Shown here: positions 1-6,200 of the stretch, one piece after another
Position numbering within the stretch: the stretch's first letter is position 1
Layout of the letters: every line of letters starts with the position of its first letter
NCBI GenBank assembly: GCA_910588975.1
Contig: CAJUSE010000002.1
Coordinates: 1 to 64,000, forward strand
DNA length: 64,000 nt
Source: an uncultured Oscillospiraceae bacterium
GTDB lineage: Bacteria > Bacillota > Clostridia > Oscillospirales > Oscillospiraceae
Reading direction: 5' to 3'
Program-made: the position numbers and the translations under genes
Notes under the pieces: model-generated
What the model saw: only the letters and a program-made list of their open reading frames with translations
What the model was told of the DNA's origin: nothing
Databases searched by the model: none

Positions 1-74
1 TTGGTGTTGTAGTTACGCTGCTTGCACTCGTTGCAGCGCAGGGTGATTTTCACCCGGTTGCCAGCTTTTGCCAT
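1..74 (-). CDS. rpmG: 50S ribosomal protein L33 (partial, cut by window edge)
   Basis: Only the first 24 codons are in the window, read leftward from the ATG at 74. They give MAKAGNRVKITLRCNECKQR and continue in the same way, which is the L33 amino terminus with the first CxxC pair of a zinc-binding L33. L33 is a small protein of the large ribosomal subunit near the E site. An AAGGAGGTG ribosome-binding site lies about 10 bases upstream. In related Firmicutes the next genes are secE and nusG, but these would lie outside the window. The long leader upstream contains a terminator, so expression may be attenuated. Confidence 0.85.
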   Translation of the reverse strand, partial: MAKAGNRVKITLRCNECKQRNYNT

Positions 75-287
75 ACCTGTTCGGCACCTCCTTATTGATC
101 GGCCCTGTTCGGCCATAAAAAAAGCCGGACCCAGCCTGTATGCCGGGACCAGCCGAAAAGCCGCAATACGGCCTTAGAGCGGCGGTGTGTCCCGGCGAAT
201 TGCCTCCCTATGCCCTTTAATAGGAGAGGGTTTTGCGTTGCCGCCACACCGAAAAACGGACGCAAAAAAATAAGCCCTTTCATAGGT
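75..287 (-). promoter_or_regulatory. Long structured leader of the rpmG transcript
   Basis: About 210 bases lie between the predicted transcription start near 287 and the rpmG start codon. Reading leftward they contain an outer stem GGTGTG/CACACC, an inner stem of about nine pairs (CCTC-CCTAT with ATAGG-GAGG) and then a terminator-like hairpin with seven T residues. No tRNA or known riboswitch was recognised. This could be a ribosomal-protein attenuator or a separate small RNA of about 165 nt. Confidence 0.5.
117..153 (-). terminator. Intrinsic terminator inside the rpmG leader
   Basis: On the minus strand the arms at 142-153 and 124-135 pair at 11 of 12 positions (one U-U mismatch, two G-U pairs) with a 6-base loop, followed directly by seven T residues (117-123 on the plus strand). 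It lies between the promoter and rpmG, so it either ends a small RNA or works as an attenuator. Confidence 0.65.
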
Positions 288-293
288 GCTGAT

Positions 294-322
294 ATTATAT
301 CATCCTAAATCGGACAAGTCAA
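294..322 (-). promoter_or_regulatory. Sigma-A-type promoter for the rpmG leader
   Basis: Read leftward: -35 TTGACT (317-322), a 17-base spacer, and -10 TATAAT (294-299). This is near consensus. The transcription start would fall close to 287. Confidence 0.8.
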
Positions 323-422
323 GAAGAATTTTCACATTAAAAATTCAAATATTCTTAAAGGAAACCCAAGGTCAATTTTCGTTTTCTCCTGTATGATGTC
401 GTGGAAAAGGAGGGAACCGATT

Positions 423-1184
423 TTGGAAAAGAAAAAATGGGGCTTGAGCAGCTTTGCGCTCAAGCGTGTCGCTGTTATCAGCATGATCTTCGACCACATA
501 GGGTCCATCGTGATCCGGGGAATGTTGGAGCCCTTGCGGGTGGATGGAATGCTGTACATAGGTCAGGACAGTGCGGGCTGGGTCCGTTGGGTCTTCCAGC
601 TCCAGGAGCTCTGCGACATTTTGGGCGCCATCGCCTTTCCCATCTTCTGCTTTTTGATTGCGGAGGGCTATACCCACACCAGGAACAAGGGAAAGTATAC
701 CCTGCGGATGTTCCTCTTTGCACTGCTGTCTGAGATCCCCTATGACCTGGCACATTATCGGATGCCCTTCCGCTTCAGTCTGCAAAATGTCATGTTTACC
801 CTAACAGTGAGCCTGCTCACTCTTATGGCACTAGAGTGGGCGGAAAGGCGGGTCGGTGAGCAGAAAAAGCAGTATGTGGCGCTCTCGGCAGCAATTACCG
901 CCGCCGGTATGGTCCTGGCCTATCTGGTTAGGGGTGAGTATGTATTTTTAGGTGTGCTGGCGGTGGCTCTGATGTATTTGCTGCGGGAGAGGGGGAAGCT
1001 TCGCCTGTTGGGCCTTGTTCCTTTGTTGATAGCGTCTCCTTGGATCCTGTTGGCGGTACCTCTCCTGATGGCCTATGACGGCAGCCGGGGAAAGGGAAAT
1101 AAATGGTTTTTCTATGTGTTCTACCCGGCTCACTTCCTGGTCTTAGCGGGTCTGGCTCAGTTTGCCGCACAATTTGTACGATGA
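423..1184 (+). CDS. TraX family membrane protein
   Basis: Polytopic membrane protein of the TraX family, named after the F-pilin acetylase; the role of chromosomal Firmicute members is not known. The signatures are FALKRVAVISMIFDHIG near the start, AFPIFCFLIAEGYTHTRNK, then LRMFLFALLSEIPYDLAH and several hydrophobic segments to the end. The TTG at 423 is chosen because AAAAGGAGGG (405-414) sits 8 bases upstream; the ATG at 393 has no ribosome-binding site. At 253 residues it matches the family length. A paralogue lies at 34281-35045 on the other strand. A strong terminator follows, so it is probably monocistronic. An acyltransferase activity is only suggested by the family. Confidence 0.8.
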   Translation: MEKKKWGLSSFALKRVAVISMIFDHIGSIVIRGMLEPLRVDGMLYIGQDSAGWVRWVFQLQELCDILGAIAFPIFCFLIAEGYTHTRNKGKYTLRMFLFALLSEIPYDLAHYRMPFRFSLQNVMFTLTVSLLTLMALEWAERRVGEQKKQYVALSAAITAAGMVLAYLVRGEYVFLGVLAVALMYLLRERGKLRLLGLVPLLIASPWILLAVPLLMAYDGSRGKGNKWFFYVFYPAHFLVLAGLAQFAAQFVR

Positions 1185-1194
1185 GAGTAAAGAG

Positions 1195-1232
1195 AACCCG
1201 CAGGGGGAAAACCCCTGTGGGTTTTCTTTTTC
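1195..1232 (+). terminator. Intrinsic terminator after the TraX gene
   Basis: Twelve-pair stem AACCCGCAGGGG / CCCCTGTGGGTT (one G-T pair) with a short A-rich loop, followed by TTCTTTTT. It separates the TraX gene from the spoIIGA promoter. Confidence 0.85.
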
Positions 1233-1243
1233 TATCCCCCGGT

Positions 1244-1276
1244 TTGACCTTTTTTGAAGGCCCTGTCCTCTATAAT
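1244..1276 (+). promoter_or_regulatory. spoIIGA promoter with a long 21-base spacer
   Basis: TTGACC (1244-1249) and TATAAT (1271-1276) lie 21 bases apart. The Bacillus subtilis spoIIG promoter is a known sigma-A promoter with a 22-base spacer that needs phosphorylated Spo0A, so the wide spacing here is probably meaningful. No clean Spo0A box (TGNCGAA) was found between the two elements. Confidence 0.6.
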
Positions 1277-1300
1277 AGTCCTGTGCAGAGGGGGAGGGCT

Positions 1301-2110
1301 ATGACAACGGTATACATAGACGAGGTGTTTTTCCTCAATGCCCTTGTGGACTACTTGCTGCTGCTGTGTGCTGCCAAGCTGGCAGGGGAGGAGCTGCGCC
1401 GGTGGTCCTTTGGGCTGGCGGCAATTCTGGGCGGTGTTTATGCCGCCCTTGTATTTCTGCCGGGTTGGGACTTTTTGGCCCACCCGCTATGTAAGCTATG
1501 TGCGGGGGTGCTCATAGTGCTGGTAGCCTATGGCCGCTCCCACCGACTGCTGCGGGCAGGACTTACCTTCTTGGGCACGGCAGCCGCCTTTGGAGGTGGG
1601 GTACTGGCCCTTCAAATGCTGTCTGGTACCCCGGTGATCCCTGATTTGAAAGGGGTGTGCCTGTCGGCGGCTGGATGCTATGCCTTTCTGACCCTTTTGT
1701 TTCGCCGAGGGGCCCGCCACAGTGGAAGAGAGCTGGCACAGGTCAAGTTGACCTATCAGGGCCGCAGCTGTCAGTTGACTGCTCTGGTAGATACAGGAAA
1801 TACCCTTACGGACTCCCTCACGGGAAAGAGCATTATGGTGGCGCAGGGGGAGGCGTTGGGCGCACTTTTCCGTCCGGGAGAATGCCCGACGTCTGAAGAA
1901 CTGCGTGACCCTCTTTCCACCATGACAAGAAGAGGGGCTGGGTGGCGGCTGGTGCCTTATCGGGCAGTGGGAGTGGACCGGGGACTGCTGTTGGCCTGCA
2001 AGGTAGATGAGGCGAGGGTGAATGGACAGGACCGGGGGCCAATTTTGGTGGCCCTATCCCCCACACCGGTGTCCGATGGTGGCGGATACACCGCCCTTTT
2101 GGGGGCATAA
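1301..2110 (+). CDS. spoIIGA: Sigma-E processing peptidase SpoIIGA
   Basis: Membrane-embedded aspartic protease that removes the pro-sequence of sigma-E in the mother cell. The protein begins MTTVYIDEVFFLNALVDYLLL, the usual family start, has about five hydrophobic segments in the first 140 residues, and then a soluble domain with the catalytic motif DTGN in 'TALVDTGNTLTD'. At 269 residues it is slightly shorter than the Bacillus protein (309). The ATG at 1301 follows GGGGAGGG; an earlier in-frame start at 1103 lies inside the preceding gene and is rejected. sigE follows 101 bases downstream, the classical spoIIG arrangement. Confidence 0.9.
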   Translation: MTTVYIDEVFFLNALVDYLLLLCAAKLAGEELRRWSFGLAAILGGVYAALVFLPGWDFLAHPLCKLCAGVLIVLVAYGRSHRLLRAGLTFLGTAAAFGGGVLALQMLSGTPVIPDLKGVCLSAAGCYAFLTLLFRRGARHSGRELAQVKLTYQGRSCQLTALVDTGNTLTDSLTGKSIMVAQGEALGALFRPGECPTSEELRDPLSTMTRRGAGWRLVPYRAVGVDRGLLLACKVDEARVNGQDRGPILVALSPTPVSDGGGYTALLGA

Positions 2111-2211
2111 AGAGGGATTTTATGGCCCCAAACAGGGAAAATAGCAGGGTAAAAGTCTGCGAAATAGGGGAAAAGGAGAAGAAAAACCATGAAAATAAAG
2201 GGGAAAGATGC

Positions 2212-2934
2212 ATGAATGGCAGCTTATTGACACGTTGGCAGGCTTTTTTGAATCTGCTTGCCCGCCTGGGGATCGTCCTGCCGGGCAAGGTTATGTACAT
2301 TGGGGGCAGCGACACTCTTCCGCCCCCCTTAAAACGGGAGGAGGAGGCTCAGCTTATTGCCCGTTTGGGAGAAGGAGACGAGAAGGCGAAGTCCATCCTT
2401 ATCGAACATAACCTGCGGCTGGTAGTCTATATTGCCAAACGCTTTGAAAATACGGGCATCAACATTGAGGACCTGATTTCCATCGGCACCATTGGGCTTA
2501 TTAAGGCGGTGAGCACTTATAAGGCGGAGAAAAATATCAAACTGGCCACCTATGCCTCCCGGTGTATCGAAAATGAAATTCTGATGCATCTGCGTAAGAC
2601 GGTGCGGGAGCGGGGGGAGGTCTCCTTTGACGAGCCGCTGAACACCGACTGGGACGGGAATGAGCTGCTGCTCAGTGATATTTTGGGCACCGAGGGGGAT
2701 ACGGTCATGCAGCCCATGGAGGCTGATGTGGACCGGCAGCTCCTTGCGCAGGCATTGGAACGGCTGGAGGAGCGGGAGCGGGTCATTATCACCCTTCGCT
2801 TTGGCCTGGACGGCAAGGGAGAGCAGACCCAGAAGGAGGTGGCCGATTTGTTGGGCATCTCTCAATCCTACATCTCCCGCTTGGAAAAGCGGATTATGGA
2901 GCGGCTTAAACGGGAAATCTTGCGGATGATGTGA
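2212..2934 (+). CDS. sigE: Sporulation sigma factor sigma-E (pro-form)
   Basis: First mother-cell sigma factor of sporulation. The 240-residue protein shows regions 2 to 4, with NLRLVVYIAKRFENTGINIE, DLISIGTIGLIKAV, SFDEPLNTDWDGNELLLSD and the region 4 helix GISQSYISRLEKRI, all nearly identical to known SigE. The amino-terminal pro-sequence is present and ends near the conserved YIGGSDTLPPPL, where SpoIIGA cuts in Bacillus. The ATG at 2212 is chosen because it gives a pro-sequence of normal length and has GGGGAAAG upstream; the in-frame ATG at 2122 would add 30 residues. No clear terminator follows before the CarD gene, so read-through is possible. Confidence 0.93.
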   Translation: MNGSLLTRWQAFLNLLARLGIVLPGKVMYIGGSDTLPPPLKREEEAQLIARLGEGDEKAKSILIEHNLRLVVYIAKRFENTGINIEDLISIGTIGLIKAVSTYKAEKNIKLATYASRCIENEILMHLRKTVRERGEVSFDEPLNTDWDGNELLLSDILGTEGDTVMQPMEADVDRQLLAQALERLEERERVIITLRFGLDGKGEQTQKEVADLLGISQSYISRLEKRIMERLKREILRMM

Positions 2935-3015
2935 GAGAGGAGAAAGAAGTTCTCTGCTTCCATTTTGGAACGAAATATAGAAAAACGGAGGAAAAATGGA
3001 ATAGAATAAAAAGTT

Positions 3016-3048
3016 TTGCTTACATGGAGGTGAAAAAAGTGGTATAAT
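3016..3048 (+). promoter_or_regulatory. Candidate extended -10 promoter for the CarD-like gene
   Basis: TGGTATAAT (3040-3048) is an extended -10 element. The only -35-like string, TTGCTT (3016-3021), is 21 bases away, so the promoter would rely on the extended -10. Confidence 0.5.
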
Positions 3049-3072
3049 GAAGTTAGGAAATGAGGTGGGGTC

Positions 3073-3567
3073 ATGTATGAAGCAGGAACTTTAGTGGTCT
3101 ATGGGCGTACAGGGGTATGCCAGGTGGAGGGAGTGGTCTGCCGGGAGGGGCAGAATTACTATGCGCTGAAACCCCTTTATCAGAGCTGCGATATTTTTGC
3201 ACCGGTAGACAGCGACAAAGTCTTTATTCGGCCTGTTATCTCCAGGGAGGAGGCTCATGACCTTATTGATGCTTTGCCTGATATGGAGATAGAGGTCTAT
3301 GAGAGCCAGGTCATGCGGGATCTGTCCCAGCACTATCAGGCGGCCATGGCGAGCCATGACTGTCGGGATCTGTTTGCGTTGACCGGTTCACTCTATAAAA
3401 AGAAGCAGGAGACCGTCAGGCAGAAAAAGAAATTCGGAGCAGTGGACGAGCGATTTATGAAGCTGGGGGAGGAGCTCCTTTTTGGGGAATTGGCTGCCGT
3501 GTTAGAGATCCAGCCTCAGGAAGTGCCTGATTATATCTCCCGGCGTCTCTCTGCGGTGGGGAGCTGA
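3073..3567 (+). CDS. CarD family transcriptional regulator, divergent paralogue
   Basis: CarD/CdnL proteins bind the RNA polymerase beta subunit and stabilise the open promoter complex. Residues 1-60 form the polymerase-interacting domain (YEAGTLVVYGRTGVCQVEGV), and the rest is the helical DNA-binding domain. The protein has 164 residues, the usual size. It sits between sigE and sigG, whereas in Bacillus these two genes are adjacent. The tryptophan that wedges into the -10 region in canonical CarD (present as W84 in the second copy at 54770) aligns here with L84, and a basic KKKQETVRQKKK stretch follows. A sporulation role is inferred from location only. Confidence 0.8.
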   Translation: MYEAGTLVVYGRTGVCQVEGVVCREGQNYYALKPLYQSCDIFAPVDSDKVFIRPVISREEAHDLIDALPDMEIEVYESQVMRDLSQHYQAAMASHDCRDLFALTGSLYKKKQETVRQKKKFGAVDERFMKLGEELLFGELAAVLEIQPQEVPDYISRRLSAVGS

Positions 3568-3643
3568 AAAGGGCTGGAGTTTGCGGTGGGAAAAATCCAT
3601 CGAAAGGCGTCCCACGATAAAAAATAAAGCCCGCCTTTGGCCA

Positions 3644-3671
3644 GTATGAAAGCCCTTTCCACGGAGATACT
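3644..3671 (+). promoter_or_regulatory. Candidate forespore (sigma-F/G type) promoter of sigG
   Basis: GTATGA (3644-3649) and GGAGATACT (3663-3671). The second fits the sigma-F -10 pattern GGnnAnAnT exactly; the first resembles the GTATA -35. The gap from GTATG to GG is 14 bases, close to the usual 15-16. The -10 lies inside the 5' arm of the terminator hairpin at 3651-3708, so transcripts from here would lack that arm. Confidence 0.5.
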
Positions 3672-3708
3672 GAAAACACAGTATTTCACGGTGGGGAGGG
3701 CTTTTTTT
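3651..3708 (+). terminator. Terminator hairpin overlapping the sigG ribosome-binding site and start
   Basis: Twelve pairs (3651-3662 with 3691-3702, including two G-T pairs), a small internal loop, eight more pairs (3665-3672 with 3679-3686), a 6-base loop, then T residues from 3702 to 3708. The 3' arm contains the sigG ribosome-binding site GGGGAGGG, and the TTG start at 3707 lies in the T-run. Confidence 0.85.
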
Positions 3709-4477
3709 GCAGGGGAAGGTGGAGATCTGCGGCGTCAATACCTCTAAGCTGAAGGTACTCAAAAGCGAGGAGACCATGGCCTTGCTGCGCAGAACAAAGG
3801 AAGGGGATACGGAGGCCCGGGAGCAGCTCATCGCTGGTAATCTGCGTCTGGTGCTTTCGGTCATCCAGCGCTTTGACCGGCGGGGGGAGAACGCCGACGA
3901 CCTGTTTCAGGTGGGCTGTATCGGCCTTATCAAGGCTATTGACAATTTTAACATTGATCTTGATGTGAAGTTTTCCACATACGGCGTACCCATGATTATT
4001 GGGGAGATCCGCCGCTACCTCCGGGACAACAGCTCCATGCGGGTGTCCCGGTCTATGCGGGATACGGCCTACAAGGTGCTTCAGGCCAAGGAAAAATTTA
4101 TGGCTGAGCACCAGCGGGAGCCCAGCCTGGAGGAGATCGCAAAGCTGCTGGACGCCAAGCGGGAGGACGTAGTCTTTGCTCTGGAGGCCATCTCTGACCC
4201 AGTGAGTCTCTATGAGCCCATCTACTCGGACAGCGGGGACGCCGTGTGCGTAATGGACCAGGTGAAGGACAATAAAAATACAGATGAAAAGTGGCTGGAC
4301 CACATTGCCCTACAGGATGCGGTGGACAAGCTACCGGAGCGGGAGCGGCGCATCCTTGCCCTACGCTTTTTCCAGGGCAAGACCCAGATGGAGGTCTCCG
4401 CCGAGGTGGGCATCTCCCAGGCCCAGGTCTCCCGGCTGGAGAAGAGCGCACTGGAGCAGATTCGAAAGAGTCTGTAA
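3707..4477 (+). CDS. sigG: Sporulation sigma factor sigma-G (late forespore)
   Basis: Directs late forespore gene expression. The 256-residue protein starts MQGKVEICGVNTSKLKVL, matching the KVEICGVDTSKL start of Bacillus SigG, and continues with GNLRLVLSVIQRF, DDLFQVGCIGLIKAI, VPMIIGEIRRYLRDN and RFFQGKTQMEVSAEVGISQAQVSRLEK. The start is a TTG at 3707, seven bases after GGAGG, which fixes the amino terminus at the family position. The start and ribosome-binding site are built into a terminator hairpin, suggesting that read-through transcripts from the sigE side are shut off and that expression depends on a promoter inside the hairpin. A terminator follows the gene. Confidence 0.93.
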   Translation: MQGKVEICGVNTSKLKVLKSEETMALLRRTKEGDTEAREQLIAGNLRLVLSVIQRFDRRGENADDLFQVGCIGLIKAIDNFNIDLDVKFSTYGVPMIIGEIRRYLRDNSSMRVSRSMRDTAYKVLQAKEKFMAEHQREPSLEEIAKLLDAKREDVVFALEAISDPVSLYEPIYSDSGDAVCVMDQVKDNKNTDEKWLDHIALQDAVDKLPERERRILALRFFQGKTQMEVSAEVGISQAQVSRLEKSALEQIRKSL

Positions 4478-4490
4478 AAAGGCGGGGAGG

Positions 4491-4692
4491 ATAAGAGACG
4501 GTTCTCGTTCGGTTTTTGTTTTCTCAAGGTGCTGCCCTGCTCTAAAGGGCGGCGCCTTTTTTGTGAAAAGCGGCGGATATGGCGCCGCTTTCCTTGCTTT
4601 TTCATCAAAAGGGAATTATAATGTTATTGAATTGCCGACAGAGAAGCATTTAAGTGCAGGAGGGCAGGAGGACAAAAGAACCGTCTCCTTGT
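4491..4692. repeat. Element with inverted ends carrying the ACGGTTCT repeat
   Basis: The left end (4491-4505) contains AGAGACGGTTCT; the right end (4671-4692) contains the inverted form AGAACCGTCTC. Between them are two hairpins, the sigG terminator at 4526-4564 and one at 4566-4592. Similar GGGGACGGTTCT repeats are widespread in Clostridia; the link to REP-type or MITE-like elements is from memory and needs a search. Confidence 0.45.
4526..4564 (+). terminator. Intrinsic terminator after sigG
   Basis: AAGGTGCTGCCC / GGGCGGCGCCTT stem with a 9-base loop, followed by TTTT. Confidence 0.8.
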
Positions 4693-4992
4693 CTTCATTC
4701 TGTTAGAGGGAGGAGATAAGTGAGATGCTGTCATCACTTCGGCTATTGGTTAGTATTGTGTCTGTCCCTCCTGTTGCATTTTGTTTAATAGCTGCTGTTA
4801 CCTGCTCAATACTTTTTTTCATCAATGGCGTACAGAATAAGGATATAGATTGGAAGACAATTTTACTTCCTTGGAAAATTATTGCACTCATTTTTGCGAT
4901 GTTTTTTATCCCTTTTTTTCTTTGCTTTATGTATGGATAATGCGAGCCAGAGAGACAAAAACAAGGGAAAACAAGGGGACGGTTCTTCTGTC
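4671..4992. repeat. 22-bp inverted repeats bracketing a small ORF
   Basis: Left copy 4671-4692 and right copy 4971-4992 are inverted relative to each other and match at 20 of 22 positions; both carry the ACGGTTCTT core. The 278 bases between them are AT-rich, unlike the flanks, and contain one small membrane-protein ORF. This looks like a small mobile or formerly mobile cassette without its own transposase. Confidence 0.55.
4725..4940 (+). CDS. Small hypothetical membrane protein
   Basis: A 71-residue ORF with two predicted membrane segments (about residues 5-33 and 47-70) joined by a short polar loop, NGVQNKDIDWK. GGAGGAG lies about 10 bases before the ATG. I do not recognise the family. 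It is AT-rich compared with its neighbours and lies exactly between two 22-bp inverted repeats, so it may be cargo of a small mobile element. It could also be a chance ORF in an AT-rich insertion. Confidence 0.4.
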   Translation: MLSSLRLLVSIVSVPPVAFCLIAAVTCSILFFINGVQNKDIDWKTILLPWKIIALIFAMFFIPFFLCFMYG

Positions 4993-5014
4993 TTCCACAG
5001 CAAGTAGATTCCTG

Positions 5015-5049
5015 GCCCGGCCACGGCACATCCGTGGCCGGGCTCTTTT
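5015..5049 (+). terminator. Terminator-like hairpin after the repeat cassette
   Basis: Perfect 12-pair stem GCCCGGCCACGG / CCGTGGCCGGGC with a 5-base loop, followed by TCTTTTCT. It lies just beyond the 3' end of the leftward nucleotidyltransferase gene. Confidence 0.65.
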
Positions 5050-5081
5050 CTACCTTTTGCCTCATAGGGGCAAGTTCGAAG

Positions 5082-6140
5082 TTATAACCGTGCCAGTTCA
5101 AATTCTTCAAAGGAGTCAAAGACTTTGATTTTTCCGCCCCTCTCCTCAATCAAATGGACCAGTCTGTCTTCTGCGTTTTGTGTTGTTTTTGCCAGTCGGT
5201 CAAGATGCAGATAGTTGAAGTTACTTAATAGGTCAAAGGAGGTGTCTATCTCGTCCAACTCCAGCTGAAGGCATACCGCTGATAAAAAGGCGAGGATATC
5301 GTCCCCGTTTTCACAGGAGACGTAAATCTTATTGAAGGTTGAGCTGATCTCCTCATACAGGGCTGCAAGCTCTGTGCCATCCAGGCTGCGCTCTGCCCCG
5401 GAGGCCATGGGGCTTTCTTCGGGAAGGGTGGCCGGCAGCCCCAAATATTTGCACACATCCTCAAACATGTTCAGGGCGCAGTCTGCGGCAGCTTCCACAT
5501 GGTCAGATATGACCACATTTCTGTATCCGGCCGCAATGCTTTTGGGAACATCGGGAAAATCATGGCACAAATTTTCATATTGCCGTTTCAGGCCGAAATG
5601 AAAGTAGTTGTGATGATGGATAGCCACCGCATCCGCAAGGGTCATGATGATACAACCAGCCAGTTTTCTGATCTCACAGGCATTTTGGCTCCCTCTCATG
5701 GCAGAGCAAAATTCACCTGCCATTTTGCATCGGGCTCTTTCCGTGCGTTGGATATGCGCATCATCCATAAGGTTGGCCTTCAGTTTACTTTGCAGTTTAT
5801 GGAAGCGCTCTTCTGCTTCTACGCCGCTACAATAGATGATCTCGGCATCTCCTACCAATGGTGTCAGGAATTCATTCAGTTCGGCAATTCCCTCCAGCCG
5901 CTCCCAAGTCACGGGAAATATGTCATATCCAACGCCGGCGAGGATAAAATCTGCCTTGAACTGCTCTCCTCGTGGCGTTTTGGGAATGAAATAGCAATCT
6001 ACATCCGATTTATAATTGGCAGTTCCGTTGATGTGGGAGCCGTAGATCGCCACAAGGGAAACGTCGTCTGCGTACTCGGTTTTGGCTCGGTTTTTGAGCC
6101 ATGCAACGATCCTATCATTAATTGCTTTCCGCTTTTCCAT
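5082..6140 (-). CDS. Nucleotidyltransferase-fold protein
   Basis: A 352-residue protein whose first 100 residues form a minimal nucleotidyltransferase domain: GS at 34-35 (AIYGSHINGT) and the metal-binding pair D46/D48 in SDVDCY, with GYDIFPVTW possibly supplying the third acidic residue. The helical remainder resembles the accessory part of aminoglycoside-type or HEPN-linked nucleotidyltransferases, but no substrate can be assigned. The ATG follows a GAAAGGATAT-like ribosome-binding site. It is monocistronic, less GC-rich than its neighbours, and next to the repeat cassette, so it may have been acquired. Antibiotic modification or RNA tailing are both possible. Confidence 0.65.
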   Translation of the reverse strand: MEKRKAINDRIVAWLKNRAKTEYADDVSLVAIYGSHINGTANYKSDVDCYFIPKTPRGEQFKADFILAGVGYDIFPVTWERLEGIAELNEFLTPLVGDAEIIYCSGVEAEERFHKLQSKLKANLMDDAHIQRTERARCKMAGEFCSAMRGSQNACEIRKLAGCIIMTLADAVAIHHHNYFHFGLKRQYENLCHDFPDVPKSIAAGYRNVVISDHVEAAADCALNMFEDVCKYLGLPATLPEESPMASGAERSLDGTELAALYEEISSTFNKIYVSCENGDDILAFLSAVCLQLELDEIDTSFDLLSNFNYLHLDRLAKTTQNAEDRLVHLIEERGGKIKVFDSFEEFELARL

Positions 6141-6200
6141 AAAAATATCCTTTCTCGTTGTGAGAAACGTGGGTGACCAGATGGGAGAAGAGACGGCTGT

